A stretch of 64,000 nt of DNA from an uncultured Pelagibacteraceae bacterium. GTDB lineage: Bacteria; Pseudomonadota; Alphaproteobacteria; Pelagibacterales; Pelagibacteraceae. Positions 35,631-44,089 of this stretch are shown here, piece by piece. The position numbers and the translations under genes were made by a program. Position 1 is the stretch's first letter, and every line of letters begins with the position of its first letter. The notes below the pieces were generated by a model that saw only the letters and a list, made by a program, of their open reading frames with translations, ran no database searches and was not told where the DNA came from. The stretch spans positions 62,001-126,000 of the forward strand of contig CACEHR010000001.1 of the NCBI GenBank assembly GCA_902559395.1. The letters are read 5' to 3'.

Positions 35631-36997
35631 AAAAAATTATAATTATTTTTCTATCTCTACTTTTAAGTTTTTCAGCTCAAGCAAATGAAAACCATTTAAA
35701 ACAATTTGATAAATGGTTAGTAAAACATAAATTTACTGAATTTGTTAAATTTGAGATTGGACAAGGGGAAGGAAAATGTAAATCCCTAAAAAAATTCAGT
35801 CAGCATTGGTATTACAATAATTGTGATCAATTCAAAAAGTATATACCTAATTATAAAATTAATACCTACAATGGTAGATCTGAAATTCCTGAAAAAGTTA
35901 AAAAGCCAAACTACGAAACATTACTTTATTATTTTTGGGAGTACACTAATGGTAATTGGAACAATAATCCAAAGTATAGTGAAATTAAGTCATCAGACAA
36001 ACCATACAAATTTAAATTTGATTTAAGAGATGATGAAATAATCAAAAAACAAATGCAGAAAACTGCTTTGTTAAGTTATTTACTTTATGAAGATGGAAAA
36101 ATTGTTGTAGATGAAATAAGTCCCAAAGACAAGTTTGGTAAAGTATTTACAAATGAAACTAAATACCACTCTCAATCAGTTGGAAAAAGTTTTGCTTCTT
36201 ACATTTTAGGGCATGCTATTTGCAAAGGATACGTTGATAGTATTGATGCACAATTGAATGATTGGCCTATATTAAAAAATACCCTTTATCATAATCAAAA
36301 AATTATCGATTTACTAAATATGCAAGCTGGAGATGAAAAGTATTTTTCTTCAGAAGATAAAAGCAATATATTTGCTAATTCATCTTCAAGATATTCTGTA
36401 ACAAACCGAACAATTTCAAGTGCAATGAATAAAGAATTAAAAGACTCAAAAAAATCCAAAAAAAAATGGGCTTATAATAATTTACTACCACATTTAATTT
36501 TGAATTATTTAATTTTCAAAGCTGGAGAGGATGACTTTCAAAATTTATTAGATGATGTTTTTAGAAAAAAAGTTGGAATTGAGCATGAAACCGTTTTAGT
36601 AATGAGTGAAGAATCAACTAATAATAATAAATCAACAACTAGTACTTTTTTAACAACTAGATATGATTATTTGAGGATTGCAAGAGCCATGTTGCAAGAT
36701 TGGCAAAATGATACTTGTGAAGGAAAGTATTTAAAATCTATTTTTGAGAGAAAAGTTAAAAAAAAATATGACTACAGTAATAAAAAACATGCATTTACAA
36801 ATACCAAATCATATGGTGGTTTTTTTCATTTAGAACCATCTGGAATGAAGAAAAGACACATATTTGTTATGGATGGTTATGGTGGTCAAACATTAATGAT
36901 TGATTTTGATACAGGAAGAATTGTTACGACCATGGCTATCCACAGAGATTTTAATTGGATGAAAATTGCTCACTCAGTAATCAAAAAAGGTAAATGA
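35627..36997 (+). CDS. Secreted beta-lactamase-family serine hydrolase (paralogue 2)
   Basis: A 456-aa protein with signal peptide (ends AQA/N near residue 20), S-V-G-K at 184-187, a YNN triad, and YGGQTLMIDFDTGRIV near the C-terminus. Blocks such as KTALLSYLLYED, GHAICKGY and LNDWP are shared almost unchanged with the preceding gene, showing local duplication followed by divergence mainly in the N-terminal region. It overlaps both neighbours by 4 bp. Same functional uncertainty as its paralogue. Confidence 0.78.
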   Translation: MKKIIIIFLSLLLSFSAQANENHLKQFDKWLVKHKFTEFVKFEIGQGEGKCKSLKKFSQHWYYNNCDQFKKYIPNYKINTYNGRSEIPEKVKKPNYETLLYYFWEYTNGNWNNNPKYSEIKSSDKPYKFKFDLRDDEIIKKQMQKTALLSYLLYEDGKIVVDEISPKDKFGKVFTNETKYHSQSVGKSFASYILGHAICKGYVDSIDAQLNDWPILKNTLYHNQKIIDLLNMQAGDEKYFSSEDKSNIFANSSSRYSVTNRTISSAMNKELKDSKKSKKKWAYNNLLPHLILNYLIFKAGEDDFQNLLDDVFRKKVGIEHETVLVMSEESTNNNKSTTSTFLTTRYDYLRIARAMLQDWQNDTCEGKYLKSIFERKVKKKYDYSNKKHAFTNTKSYGGFFHLEPSGMKKRHIFVMDGYGGQTLMIDFDTGRIVTTMAIHRDFNWMKIAHSVIKKGK

Positions 36998-37776
36998 AAA
37001 TATTTCTAGCAATAGTAATTTTTTGTTCTTTATTGTGGAGCAATGTATTTGCAGTAAGTTTACCAAAAGATGTAGTCTCAGGAAGCAAATTCAAAAAAAG
37101 TTTAACTGGAAAATATTACAAAAAGTATGGAATGGAAGTGGTTAATAAATCAGATGGCCATCCAGTACGTGCGGGTGAAAAATCAATAAGGTTTGAACTT
37201 AGAGCTGGTGATTGTGGAAAAGATAAAGATGGTGGTTGGAATGATTGTAAAAAAAATCGTGAAAGACATGAGTTGAGCGGAAGGTACAGGGTTAGTAAAG
37301 GCGAGCGCTGGTATGCTTGGTCAATTTTTATGCCCGAAGATTTTAAAAATGTTGATCCAGTTTCAGTGATACTTGGTCAATTTCATCAAGAAAAAAAACA
37401 TGTTATTTGGATGTTTAAAAATAAACGTGGTGGGTACTGGATAGAAAATTATGTTCCAGAATATACTGTGGAGAATAAGCAAATATTATCTAAAGAAGAA
37501 TTACTAGGAAAATGGAACGATATTTTAGTTAACGTAAAATGGTCACATAAAGATGATGGTTTTTTAAAATTGTGGGCCAATGATAAATTAGTTTATGATT
37601 TTAAAGGACCAACCAAAAGCAAAGGTGTTAAAAGTTATTTTAAGTTTGGAATATATAGATCGAAAGTAAGTTTCTATAAGCAAAGATTTAAAAAAGATAT
37701 ACCTACTCAAGTGATATATTTTGATGAAGTACGAGTTGGTAAGAAAAAAGATGATGTAATTAAGAATTTCAAATGA
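36994..37776 (+). CDS. Secreted polysaccharide lyase-like protein (heparin-lyase-I/alginate-lyase-like fold), paralogue 1
   Basis: A 260-aa protein with signal peptide (about 1-20, ending VFA). Pattern: RFELRAGDCG..., RERHELSG, WYAWSIFMP, ILGQFHQ, GKWNDILVNVKW, GFLKLWANDKLVYDFKG and a terminal YFDEVRVG strand. This is the concanavalin-A-like jelly-roll layout of the polysaccharide-lyase family PF14099 as I remember it. Such enzymes cleave uronic-acid polymers by beta-elimination in the periplasm or outside the cell. It is tightly coupled to both neighbours. Confidence 0.72.
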   Translation: MKIFLAIVIFCSLLWSNVFAVSLPKDVVSGSKFKKSLTGKYYKKYGMEVVNKSDGHPVRAGEKSIRFELRAGDCGKDKDGGWNDCKKNRERHELSGRYRVSKGERWYAWSIFMPEDFKNVDPVSVILGQFHQEKKHVIWMFKNKRGGYWIENYVPEYTVENKQILSKEELLGKWNDILVNVKWSHKDDGFLKLWANDKLVYDFKGPTKSKGVKSYFKFGIYRSKVSFYKQRFKKDIPTQVIYFDEVRVGKKKDDVIKNFK

Positions 37777-38714
37777 AAAAATTTTTGGGAATAGTATTTC
37801 TTAGTTTACTGCTTCATAATAATGGTCTTGCTAATGAAATAAATGTTAAAAAAAAAATAAAATTTTCTAAAGATATAGTTCAAGGTTATAAAAATGATAT
37901 GGGATCTCTCTGGGGTCTTAGTTGTACATATTCAGGGGATAATAAATGTATGACCCCAAATTATGCATACAAAATTGTTAATAAGGATAAAAATTTCCCA
38001 GTTCGTTTAGGAAAAAAATCTGTTCGAATGGAGGTAAGGAAAGGTGATTGCCACCAGAAAAAAAAAGGTTCCTATAATGATTGTAAAGCTAGTCCTCCAG
38101 CTGAGAGACACGAATTTGGTATTGAGTATGATAAATTAACAGGAATTAGTGGAAACTCTTGGCATGCTCATTCTATGTTTTTACCGAGCGATACACCAGT
38201 AATTAAAGCTGCATGGATAACGATGGGTCAATTTCATAATATTGATTATGATAAACCCCCAGTAAATTTTGATCTAAAAAATAAACATTTTGAATTAGTT
38301 ACAAGATTTCATTGTATTCATCCTTCAAAATTAAATAAGAAATGCAATTCAAATGATAATACAAAAGCAATTAAAAAAATAATAAATACAAATAAATTAT
38401 TCGGTCAATGGAATGATTTTGTTGTAAATGCAAATTGGACACCAAGCATTGAGAAGGGTTTTTTTAAGTTATGGGTAAATGGAAAACTAGTTTATCATTA
38501 TATTGGTAGGACTGCTGTGCCAGAAGATCAAATTACTGTACAATTTGGAATCTATAGAGGTGCTGCTCAATCATCTGGTGATGCAAATCATGTTATTTTT
38601 TATGATGAAATAAGAAAAGCTAAATCATGTGATAAGTTAAAATTAAAAAAACTTGGATATAATTGTGAAGATTTACAAAATCAAAAATTAGAGGATATTT
38701 ACTCAATTAAATGA
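37773..38714 (+). CDS. Secreted polysaccharide lyase-like protein, paralogue 2
   Basis: A 313-aa protein with signal peptide (about 1-20). It shares with the preceding gene the order MEVRKGDC, AERHEFG, WHAHSMFLP, MGQFHN, GQWNDFVVNANW, GFFKLWVNGKLVYHY, FGIYRG and a terminal IFYDEIRKA, so it is a second member of the same lyase-like family. It has insertions near residues 100-110 and 180-200 and extra cysteines that could form disulfides. The pair may attack different linkages of one polymer. Substrate unknown. Confidence 0.7.
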   Translation: MKKFLGIVFLSLLLHNNGLANEINVKKKIKFSKDIVQGYKNDMGSLWGLSCTYSGDNKCMTPNYAYKIVNKDKNFPVRLGKKSVRMEVRKGDCHQKKKGSYNDCKASPPAERHEFGIEYDKLTGISGNSWHAHSMFLPSDTPVIKAAWITMGQFHNIDYDKPPVNFDLKNKHFELVTRFHCIHPSKLNKKCNSNDNTKAIKKIINTNKLFGQWNDFVVNANWTPSIEKGFFKLWVNGKLVYHYIGRTAVPEDQITVQFGIYRGAAQSSGDANHVIFYDEIRKAKSCDKLKLKKLGYNCEDLQNQKLEDIYSIK

Positions 38715-39718
38715 AAAAAATATTAATAATTTTATTATCATTTTTATTCTCAACTAATTTTGCAAATTCTGAATCAAGATTTGGAGAATTAACAGAAATG
38801 CGAGATGATAAAATGCGAGGTAAAGATGGTCAGTGGGTCAGACCTCATCCAGGGCCTTTTATTTGGAATCATATCGAAAGAGATAAAGGAAAGTTTACTT
38901 GGGATGATGTAGATCAATATGTTGTTTATGCTCAAGAGCATAATCAAACAATTCTTGCAACCATATGGCCTCACGCAGATTGGGAGCAAAAATCTTGTAA
39001 AAGAAAAAAAGCAAAAAGTCCTTTTGGTAAACGTTTTACTAAATATTTAAGCAAACCTTGCTCAATGGATGATTATAAAAATTTTCTTACAAAATTAGTT
39101 GATCGTTATGATGGTGATGGTTCAAATGATATGCCTGGATTAACTAAACCTATTAAATATTGGGATGTAATGAATGAACCAGAATTTAAAATGTTCTTTA
39201 AAGGAAGTAAGGAAGATTTTATTGAAATCTTTAATTTTTCATCAAAAGTAATAAAAGAAAAACAACCAGATGCAGTAATTGTTATGGCTGGAGCTGCAGG
39301 TATGTTTCCTGAAAATAAAAAATATTGGAAATCAGTTTTACCAGAAATCAAAGATCATTTTGATATAGCAAATATTCATCATATAAGTGGTCCAGACGGA
39401 CAATGTGATAAAGAGCTATGGGTAGATGAATTTGCTGAATTATTAAAAAGTGTTAATATTGATAAACCTATTTGGTTGACAGAGGCGATGACCTGTGGTC
39501 CTCCAGTGAAAGCATGGGTAAATGCATTTTTAAATGGAGCAGAAATAATTATTGATGTTGGTGTAAATGCCCCAGGAGCAAAAATGAGCAAGAAAAGTAG
39601 AAAAAAATTAAATGAATTTATTGCTGAATATGATGGTTTTATGTCAATAAAAAGTATTTCAGAAAAAAAAGTAGAGTTCACTTATAAAGATGGGTCTTCA
39701 AAAACTTTAGAATTTTAG
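38711..39718 (+). CDS. Secreted clan GH-A-like glycoside hydrolase
   Basis: A 335-aa TIM-barrel protein with signal peptide (about 1-20). WDVMNEPEF places the acid/base glutamate at E156, and WLTEAM near the end of strand 7 gives a candidate nucleophile E258; the early FTWDDVDQYV resembles GH39/GH5-type barrels. Two catalytic glutamates on strands 4 and 7 are the clan A signature, so it should be a retaining glycosidase. The exact family is uncertain. It follows the lyases with a 4-bp overlap, which suggests it trims their products or acts on the same glycan. Confidence 0.72.
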   Translation: MKKILIILLSFLFSTNFANSESRFGELTEMRDDKMRGKDGQWVRPHPGPFIWNHIERDKGKFTWDDVDQYVVYAQEHNQTILATIWPHADWEQKSCKRKKAKSPFGKRFTKYLSKPCSMDDYKNFLTKLVDRYDGDGSNDMPGLTKPIKYWDVMNEPEFKMFFKGSKEDFIEIFNFSSKVIKEKQPDAVIVMAGAAGMFPENKKYWKSVLPEIKDHFDIANIHHISGPDGQCDKELWVDEFAELLKSVNIDKPIWLTEAMTCGPPVKAWVNAFLNGAEIIIDVGVNAPGAKMSKKSRKKLNEFIAEYDGFMSIKSISEKKVEFTYKDGSSKTLEF

Positions 39719-39737
39719 ATAAGTTATTTTTAAACTT

Positions 39738-41321
39738 ATGAACAAAATTCGAAATATTCTTTTCATAATGGCCGATCAATTGAGATGGGATTATCTTTCT
39801 TGTTATGGTCACCCTCATCTAAAAACTCCTCACATAGATAATTTAGCAAAAAAGGGAGTCCAATTTGATTATGCATTTGTGCAATCACCAGTGTGTGGTC
39901 CTTCAAGAGCATCTTATTACACAGGCAGAACAGTTTTTAGTCATGGATCTACCTGGAACCAGGTTCCACTTCCAATTGGGGAATTAACTATTGGAGATTA
40001 TCTACGTCAATCAGGAATAAGAACAGGTGTAGTTGGTAAAACTCATATGAGACCAGATTTAGAGGGAATGAGTAGACTTGGTATAAATAAAGATACAGAA
40101 ATAGGATTGATTGTCAGTGAACCAGGATTTGATCCTTATGAGAGAGACGATGGACTTCATCCAAACAATCAAATTAAAAATTCAAAAAAAACTTTATCTT
40201 ATAATGAATGGTTAAATAAACTTGGATATGACGGCCCCAATCCTTGGAATGATTGGGCGAATTCTGCTGAGGGAGAAAACGGTGAAATATTAAGTGGTTG
40301 GCGATTAAGAAATTCTAATAAGCCTGCTAGAATTCCAGAAGAGCATTCCGAGACAGCTTTCATGACTAATCGAGCAATGGAATTTATAGAAGAAAGTAAA
40401 AACAAACCATGGTTTTTACATTTGTCTTATATCAAACCTCATTGGCCTTATATGGCACCAGCCCCTTATCACAATATGTATTCTGCTAATGAATTTTATC
40501 CTGTTCACAGAAATGATGCTGAAAGAAATAATGATCACCCAGTTTATAAAGCATTTATGGAAAATAGTATTTCCAAAACTTTTTCAAAAGATGAAGTGAG
40601 AAACACAGTTCTTTCTGGATATATGGGTTTAATTAAACAAATTGACGATAACCTAGGAAGGTTGTTTAAATTTCTAGAAGAAGCGGGTCATATGGATGAT
40701 ACGATGATCATATTTACTTCAGATCATGGAGACTACCAAGGCGATCATTGGTTGGGAGAAAAAGAATTATTTCATGAGCAGTCAGTAAGAGTTCCAATGA
40801 TTATTTATGATCCAAGTGAGTACGCAAATAAAACTAGAGGCATAAAAGAAAAAAGATTTATAGAGGCTATTGATTTACTGCCAACATTTTTGGATGCAGT
40901 AGAAAGTCCAGTGAGCAAACATAGATTAGAAGGGGATTCATTAATTCCATTATTAAAAGGAGAAAGCACTAAGAATTGGAAAGAATTTGTTTTTAGTGAA
41001 ATAGATTATGCATTTAATGAAGCTAGAAAAATTCTTAACATAGGAGCCTCAGATGCAAGAGCTTTTATGGTTAGGAATAATGATTGGAAATATATTTATT
41101 ACAAAGGTTTTGAGCCACAATTGTTTGATTTGAAAAATGATCCTGACGAGTTTAATGATTTGGGTAAATCTGAAAAACATTCGAAGATTAGAGAAGAAAT
41201 GAAAGAATTACTTTTAAAAAGAATCATAGATAGAAAAAATAGAGTTGCAGCTACTGACGAGTTCGTGACTAAAGATAGAGACTATACCAAAGATGATGGT
41301 ATCATGATTGGTGTGTGGTAA
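39738..41321 (+). CDS. Type I sulfatase (formylglycine-dependent)
   Basis: A 527-aa alkaline-phosphatase-superfamily hydrolase. The N-terminal IMADQLRWDYL carries the metal-binding Asp13, and PVCGPSRASYYTGR contains the C-x-P-S-R sulfatase motif with the formylglycine-forming Cys53 and Arg57. SDHGDYQGDHW near residues 331-341 supplies further ligands. No signal peptide is evident, so it probably acts in the cytoplasm on an imported sulfated substrate; a maturase gene is not in the window. It comes 19 bp after the glycosidase and abuts the end of dctM. Confidence 0.87.
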   Translation: MNKIRNILFIMADQLRWDYLSCYGHPHLKTPHIDNLAKKGVQFDYAFVQSPVCGPSRASYYTGRTVFSHGSTWNQVPLPIGELTIGDYLRQSGIRTGVVGKTHMRPDLEGMSRLGINKDTEIGLIVSEPGFDPYERDDGLHPNNQIKNSKKTLSYNEWLNKLGYDGPNPWNDWANSAEGENGEILSGWRLRNSNKPARIPEEHSETAFMTNRAMEFIEESKNKPWFLHLSYIKPHWPYMAPAPYHNMYSANEFYPVHRNDAERNNDHPVYKAFMENSISKTFSKDEVRNTVLSGYMGLIKQIDDNLGRLFKFLEEAGHMDDTMIIFTSDHGDYQGDHWLGEKELFHEQSVRVPMIIYDPSEYANKTRGIKEKRFIEAIDLLPTFLDAVESPVSKHRLEGDSLIPLLKGESTKNWKEFVFSEIDYAFNEARKILNIGASDARAFMVRNNDWKYIYYKGFEPQLFDLKNDPDEFNDLGKSEKHSKIREEMKELLLKRIIDRKNRVAATDEFVTKDRDYTKDDGIMIGVW

Positions 41322-42635
41322 TCAGGAAGACGCCATTAAACTTGGTAAATATAAACATATCGCTGGAAAAGCAATAATAAGCGCAACTCTAATTACATCG
41401 GTTAGTAAAAAAGGAATTGTTCCAAACCAAATAGTTTGTAGAGGTGTATTTTGCATCACTCCTTTAATTACAAACAAATTCATTCCAACAGGTGGTGAAA
41501 CCAACCCAAACTCAACTACTATCACAGCAAAAATACCAAACCAAACAGGATCTATACCTGCATCAACTATTACTGGAAAAAAAACTGGAATTGTCAAAAA
41601 TAACATTGCTAAAGAGTCCATTACAGTTCCAAGTACAAGATAGATTACACATATGACTAAAATAATTCCCAATGGTGTTAGTTCTAAATAATTTATAAAA
41701 TCAACAACTGCAAAAGGAAGTTGTGTTACTGTAATTAAATAATTGAATATACTTGCGCCAATTACAATTAAATATAAAGAACCAACAGTTTTAATTGTTG
41801 TCCATAATGCATCTTTTAATAAATTTAAAGTTAGTTGCCCTCTAGCAAAAATAAAAATTAAAACTAAAATTACTCCAACGGCAGCACTTTCTGTGGCGGT
41901 GAAGAAACCCAAGTAAAGACCACCCATTATAATTGCAAAGATCAAAAAGATTGGAAATACTTTTGAAATTGCAGAAATTCTCTCGTTAAGAGGCATTTTT
42001 TTTCCATAACCTCCTTGTGATGGATAGACTATGAGATAAACCCTTATCGCTATCATATATAAAATTACAGCTATAAGTCCTGGAATTAATGCTGCAAAGA
42101 ATAGTTCTTGAACTGATTGCTCTGTTAAATATGCATAAATGACTAAAATAACACTTGGAGGGATTATAATTCCAAGAGTTCCTCCGGATGCGATTGATCC
42201 GCTTATTAAAGCATCACTATAACCATGTCTTTTCATTTCTGGTCCTGCCATTTGAGACATCGTTGCTGCGGTTGCAATAGAAGATCCACAAATCATTCCA
42301 AAACCTGCACAAGCTCCAACAGTTGACATTGCCAAACCACCTTTGTAGTGACCAACCACCGCATAAGCAGCATCATATAAATTTCTAGATAAGTTTGCAC
42401 TGTTTGCAAGATTTCCCATCAAAACAAAAAGCGGAAGTACTGATAAAGTATATTTTGATACTGCATCAAATGGTGCAGTTCCTAAAACAAAAATAGCAGG
42501 ATCAAAACCTGATATTAATGCAAATCCAGTGAATCCAACAAGTAACATTGCAATCCCAATTGGGATATTTAAAACCATAAGTATTAAGACCGCCGCAAAA
42601 GCTATACCTCCATTAATGATTGGACCCATTTCCAT
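41322..42635 (-). CDS. dctM: TRAP transporter large permease subunit (DctM)
   Basis: A 437-aa protein with about 12 membrane helices; the N-terminus IGIAMLLVGFTGFAL, the GSSIATAATMSQMAGPEM and GGTLGIIIPPSVILVIYA motifs and the C-terminal EFGLVSPPVGMNLFV are typical of DctM. It mediates sodium-driven uptake of organic acids delivered by a periplasmic binding protein. Its start codon overlaps the dctQ stop by 1 bp. The matching dctP is divergent at 44090. The 3' end abuts the sulfatase gene. Confidence 0.94.
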   Translation of the reverse strand: MEMGPIINGGIAFAAVLILMVLNIPIGIAMLLVGFTGFALISGFDPAIFVLGTAPFDAVSKYTLSVLPLFVLMGNLANSANLSRNLYDAAYAVVGHYKGGLAMSTVGACAGFGMICGSSIATAATMSQMAGPEMKRHGYSDALISGSIASGGTLGIIIPPSVILVIYAYLTEQSVQELFFAALIPGLIAVILYMIAIRVYLIVYPSQGGYGKKMPLNERISAISKVFPIFLIFAIIMGGLYLGFFTATESAAVGVILVLIFIFARGQLTLNLLKDALWTTIKTVGSLYLIVIGASIFNYLITVTQLPFAVVDFINYLELTPLGIILVICVIYLVLGTVMDSLAMLFLTIPVFFPVIVDAGIDPVWFGIFAVIVVEFGLVSPPVGMNLFVIKGVMQNTPLQTIWFGTIPFLLTDVIRVALIIAFPAICLYLPSLMASS

Positions 42636-43115
42636 TAAATATTTTCCTTTATAGTCTTTGTTTGAGATAATTCTTTAATAAACCAAAAAATAATAGCTAA
42701 TACACTTAGCCACATACCAAAAGCACAAATAAAATAAAAAGGATAAAAATATAATTCTAAATCAATCGTAACTCTTTCATTTGACATAAATTTCAGTGAT
42801 GTTTTTGTCGTTGCATATGCCATTAAAGACATAATGATTATCATTAAAAAAAATTTAAGAATTATGAGCCAAGTTTTAAATATTCCTAAATTTAAATTAT
42901 TAATAAAATCTGCAGATACATTTGCATTTAAAAAAAAAAGCTCTGGGCATTGCTAAGAAAGCAACTAAAGCCATGCCAATTTCAACTAATTCGATTGTTC
43001 CTGTAACAGGAGAGTTTAAAAATCTTCGACCAAATACGTCACAAAAAGTTAATACAGATAAAAGTAAAAGTATCAAACCAGAGGCAATTGCTGAGTAATC
43101 AAATATTTTATTCAT
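42635..43115 (-). pseudogene. dctQ: TRAP transporter small permease (DctQ), frameshifted in a poly-T tract
   Basis: Reading from 43115 gives DctQ helix 1, FCDVFGRRFLNSPVTGTIELVEIGMALVAFLAMPRAFF, in outline CDV.GRR...P..G..EL.E. It then leaves frame at ten T residues (plus-strand A run 42930-42939) and stops near 42900. With nine T the frame continues as FFLNANVSADFINN and on through two more helices to 42635, giving an intact 159-aa DctQ. Thus one extra base in a homopolymer separates two halves. It may be a sequencing error, a true lesion, or a slippage site that still yields some full-length protein. Confidence 0.85.
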
Positions 43116-43131
43116 ATTTTAAAAAACTATC

Positions 43132-43174
43132 TTCAAATATATGAAACATTAGCATATAAGGTTGTTTTAAAACA
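43132..43174 (+). promoter_or_regulatory. Promoter and palindromic operator candidate upstream of the FAH gene
   Basis: TTCAAA (43132-43137) and TATAAG (43155-43160) are 17 bp apart. The perfect 12-bp palindrome TGTTTTAAAACA (43163-43174) overlaps the expected transcription start. It lies in the 72-bp region between the divergent TRAP and catabolic genes, a natural place for a regulator of both. No regulator gene is adjacent. Confidence 0.45.
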
Positions 43175-43187
43175 GAAAGTATTATTT

Positions 43188-44039
43188 ATGAAGTTTATTT
43201 CTTATTCGCATAACAATGAACATAAATTTGGTATTTTAGATAATGATCTTATAACAGATCTCACAGGAAAAATTTCAGGAGCAACTTCTTTAAAAGATCT
43301 AATTTTTAAAAAAGGTATCTCAGAAGCAAAGAAATATGCTTCTGCAAACCCTGGTAATTTAAGCGTTAATGATATTGAATATTTACCATTAATACCAAAT
43401 CCTGGAAAAATCATTTGTGTAGGCTTGAATTATAGTGAACATGTTAAGGAAACAAATAGAACTGTTGAGGAAAATCCTGTAATTTTTCATCGTTTCCCAG
43501 AAAGTCAAACTGCACATTTACAAGCAATACAAAGACCGATTGCGTCTGATAATTTAGATTTTGAAGGTGAGATGGCTGTAATAATGGGAGAAGGTGGCAA
43601 ACATATAAAGCCAGAAGATGCCTTAAAACACATAGTTGGTTATTCTTGTTATAACGAAAGTACTATTAGAGACTGGCAAAGACACACAAGACAATTTGGA
43701 ATGGGAAAAAATTTTGAAAAGACAGGAAGCTTTGGCCCACACATGGTTCTTGCTGAAGATATCAAAGATTATAAAGAACTTACTCTTGAAACTAGATTAA
43801 ATGGTGAAGTGATGCAAAATGCTAAATTAAGCCAATTAATTTTTGATATACCAATATTGATTTCTTATGTTTCAAAAGCAATGGCATGGAGAGCTGGAGA
43901 TGTATTGGTTACAGGGACACCAGGAGGCGTTGGATTTAAAAGAAACCCACCAGTTTTCATGAAACCTGGCGATAAAGTTGAGGTAGAAGTGACCCAAATT
44001 GGTGTTTTATCTAACACAATAAAAGATGAAATAATCTAA
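43188..44039 (+). CDS. Fumarylacetoacetate hydrolase (FAH) family protein
   Basis: A 283-aa protein. The FAH core is clear: IICVGLNYSEHVKET near residue 80, the metal-binding E-x-E pair in DFEGEMAVIMG near 125, and TGTPGGVGFKRNPPVFMKPGD near 245-265. Family members hydrolyse, isomerise or decarboxylate 2-hydroxydienoate ring-cleavage products. Neighbouring extradiol dioxygenase-like and aromatic hydroxylase genes suggest it handles the meta-cleavage product of an aromatic acid. Divergent from dctQM. Confidence 0.88.
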   Translation: MKFISYSHNNEHKFGILDNDLITDLTGKISGATSLKDLIFKKGISEAKKYASANPGNLSVNDIEYLPLIPNPGKIICVGLNYSEHVKETNRTVEENPVIFHRFPESQTAHLQAIQRPIASDNLDFEGEMAVIMGEGGKHIKPEDALKHIVGYSCYNESTIRDWQRHTRQFGMGKNFEKTGSFGPHMVLAEDIKDYKELTLETRLNGEVMQNAKLSQLIFDIPILISYVSKAMAWRAGDVLVTGTPGGVGFKRNPPVFMKPGDKVEVEVTQIGVLSNTIKDEII

Positions 44040-44089
44040 ATTTCAAGTTACTATTTTAGAATAATTTTAAACAATAAGGGGATAATTTT

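Noticed and set aside
34185-36997. Antibiotic-resistance beta-lactamases
   Set aside because: The SxxK fold is shared by many esterases and peptidases. The unusual N-terminal domains and the operon context with lyases and a sulfatase make a drug-resistance role unlikely.
41308-41643. Open frame of 111 codons on the plus strand at the end of the sulfatase gene
   Set aside because: It is antisense to dctM, whose strand carries a clear TRAP permease with conserved motifs. The plus-strand product is low-complexity and unrecognisable.
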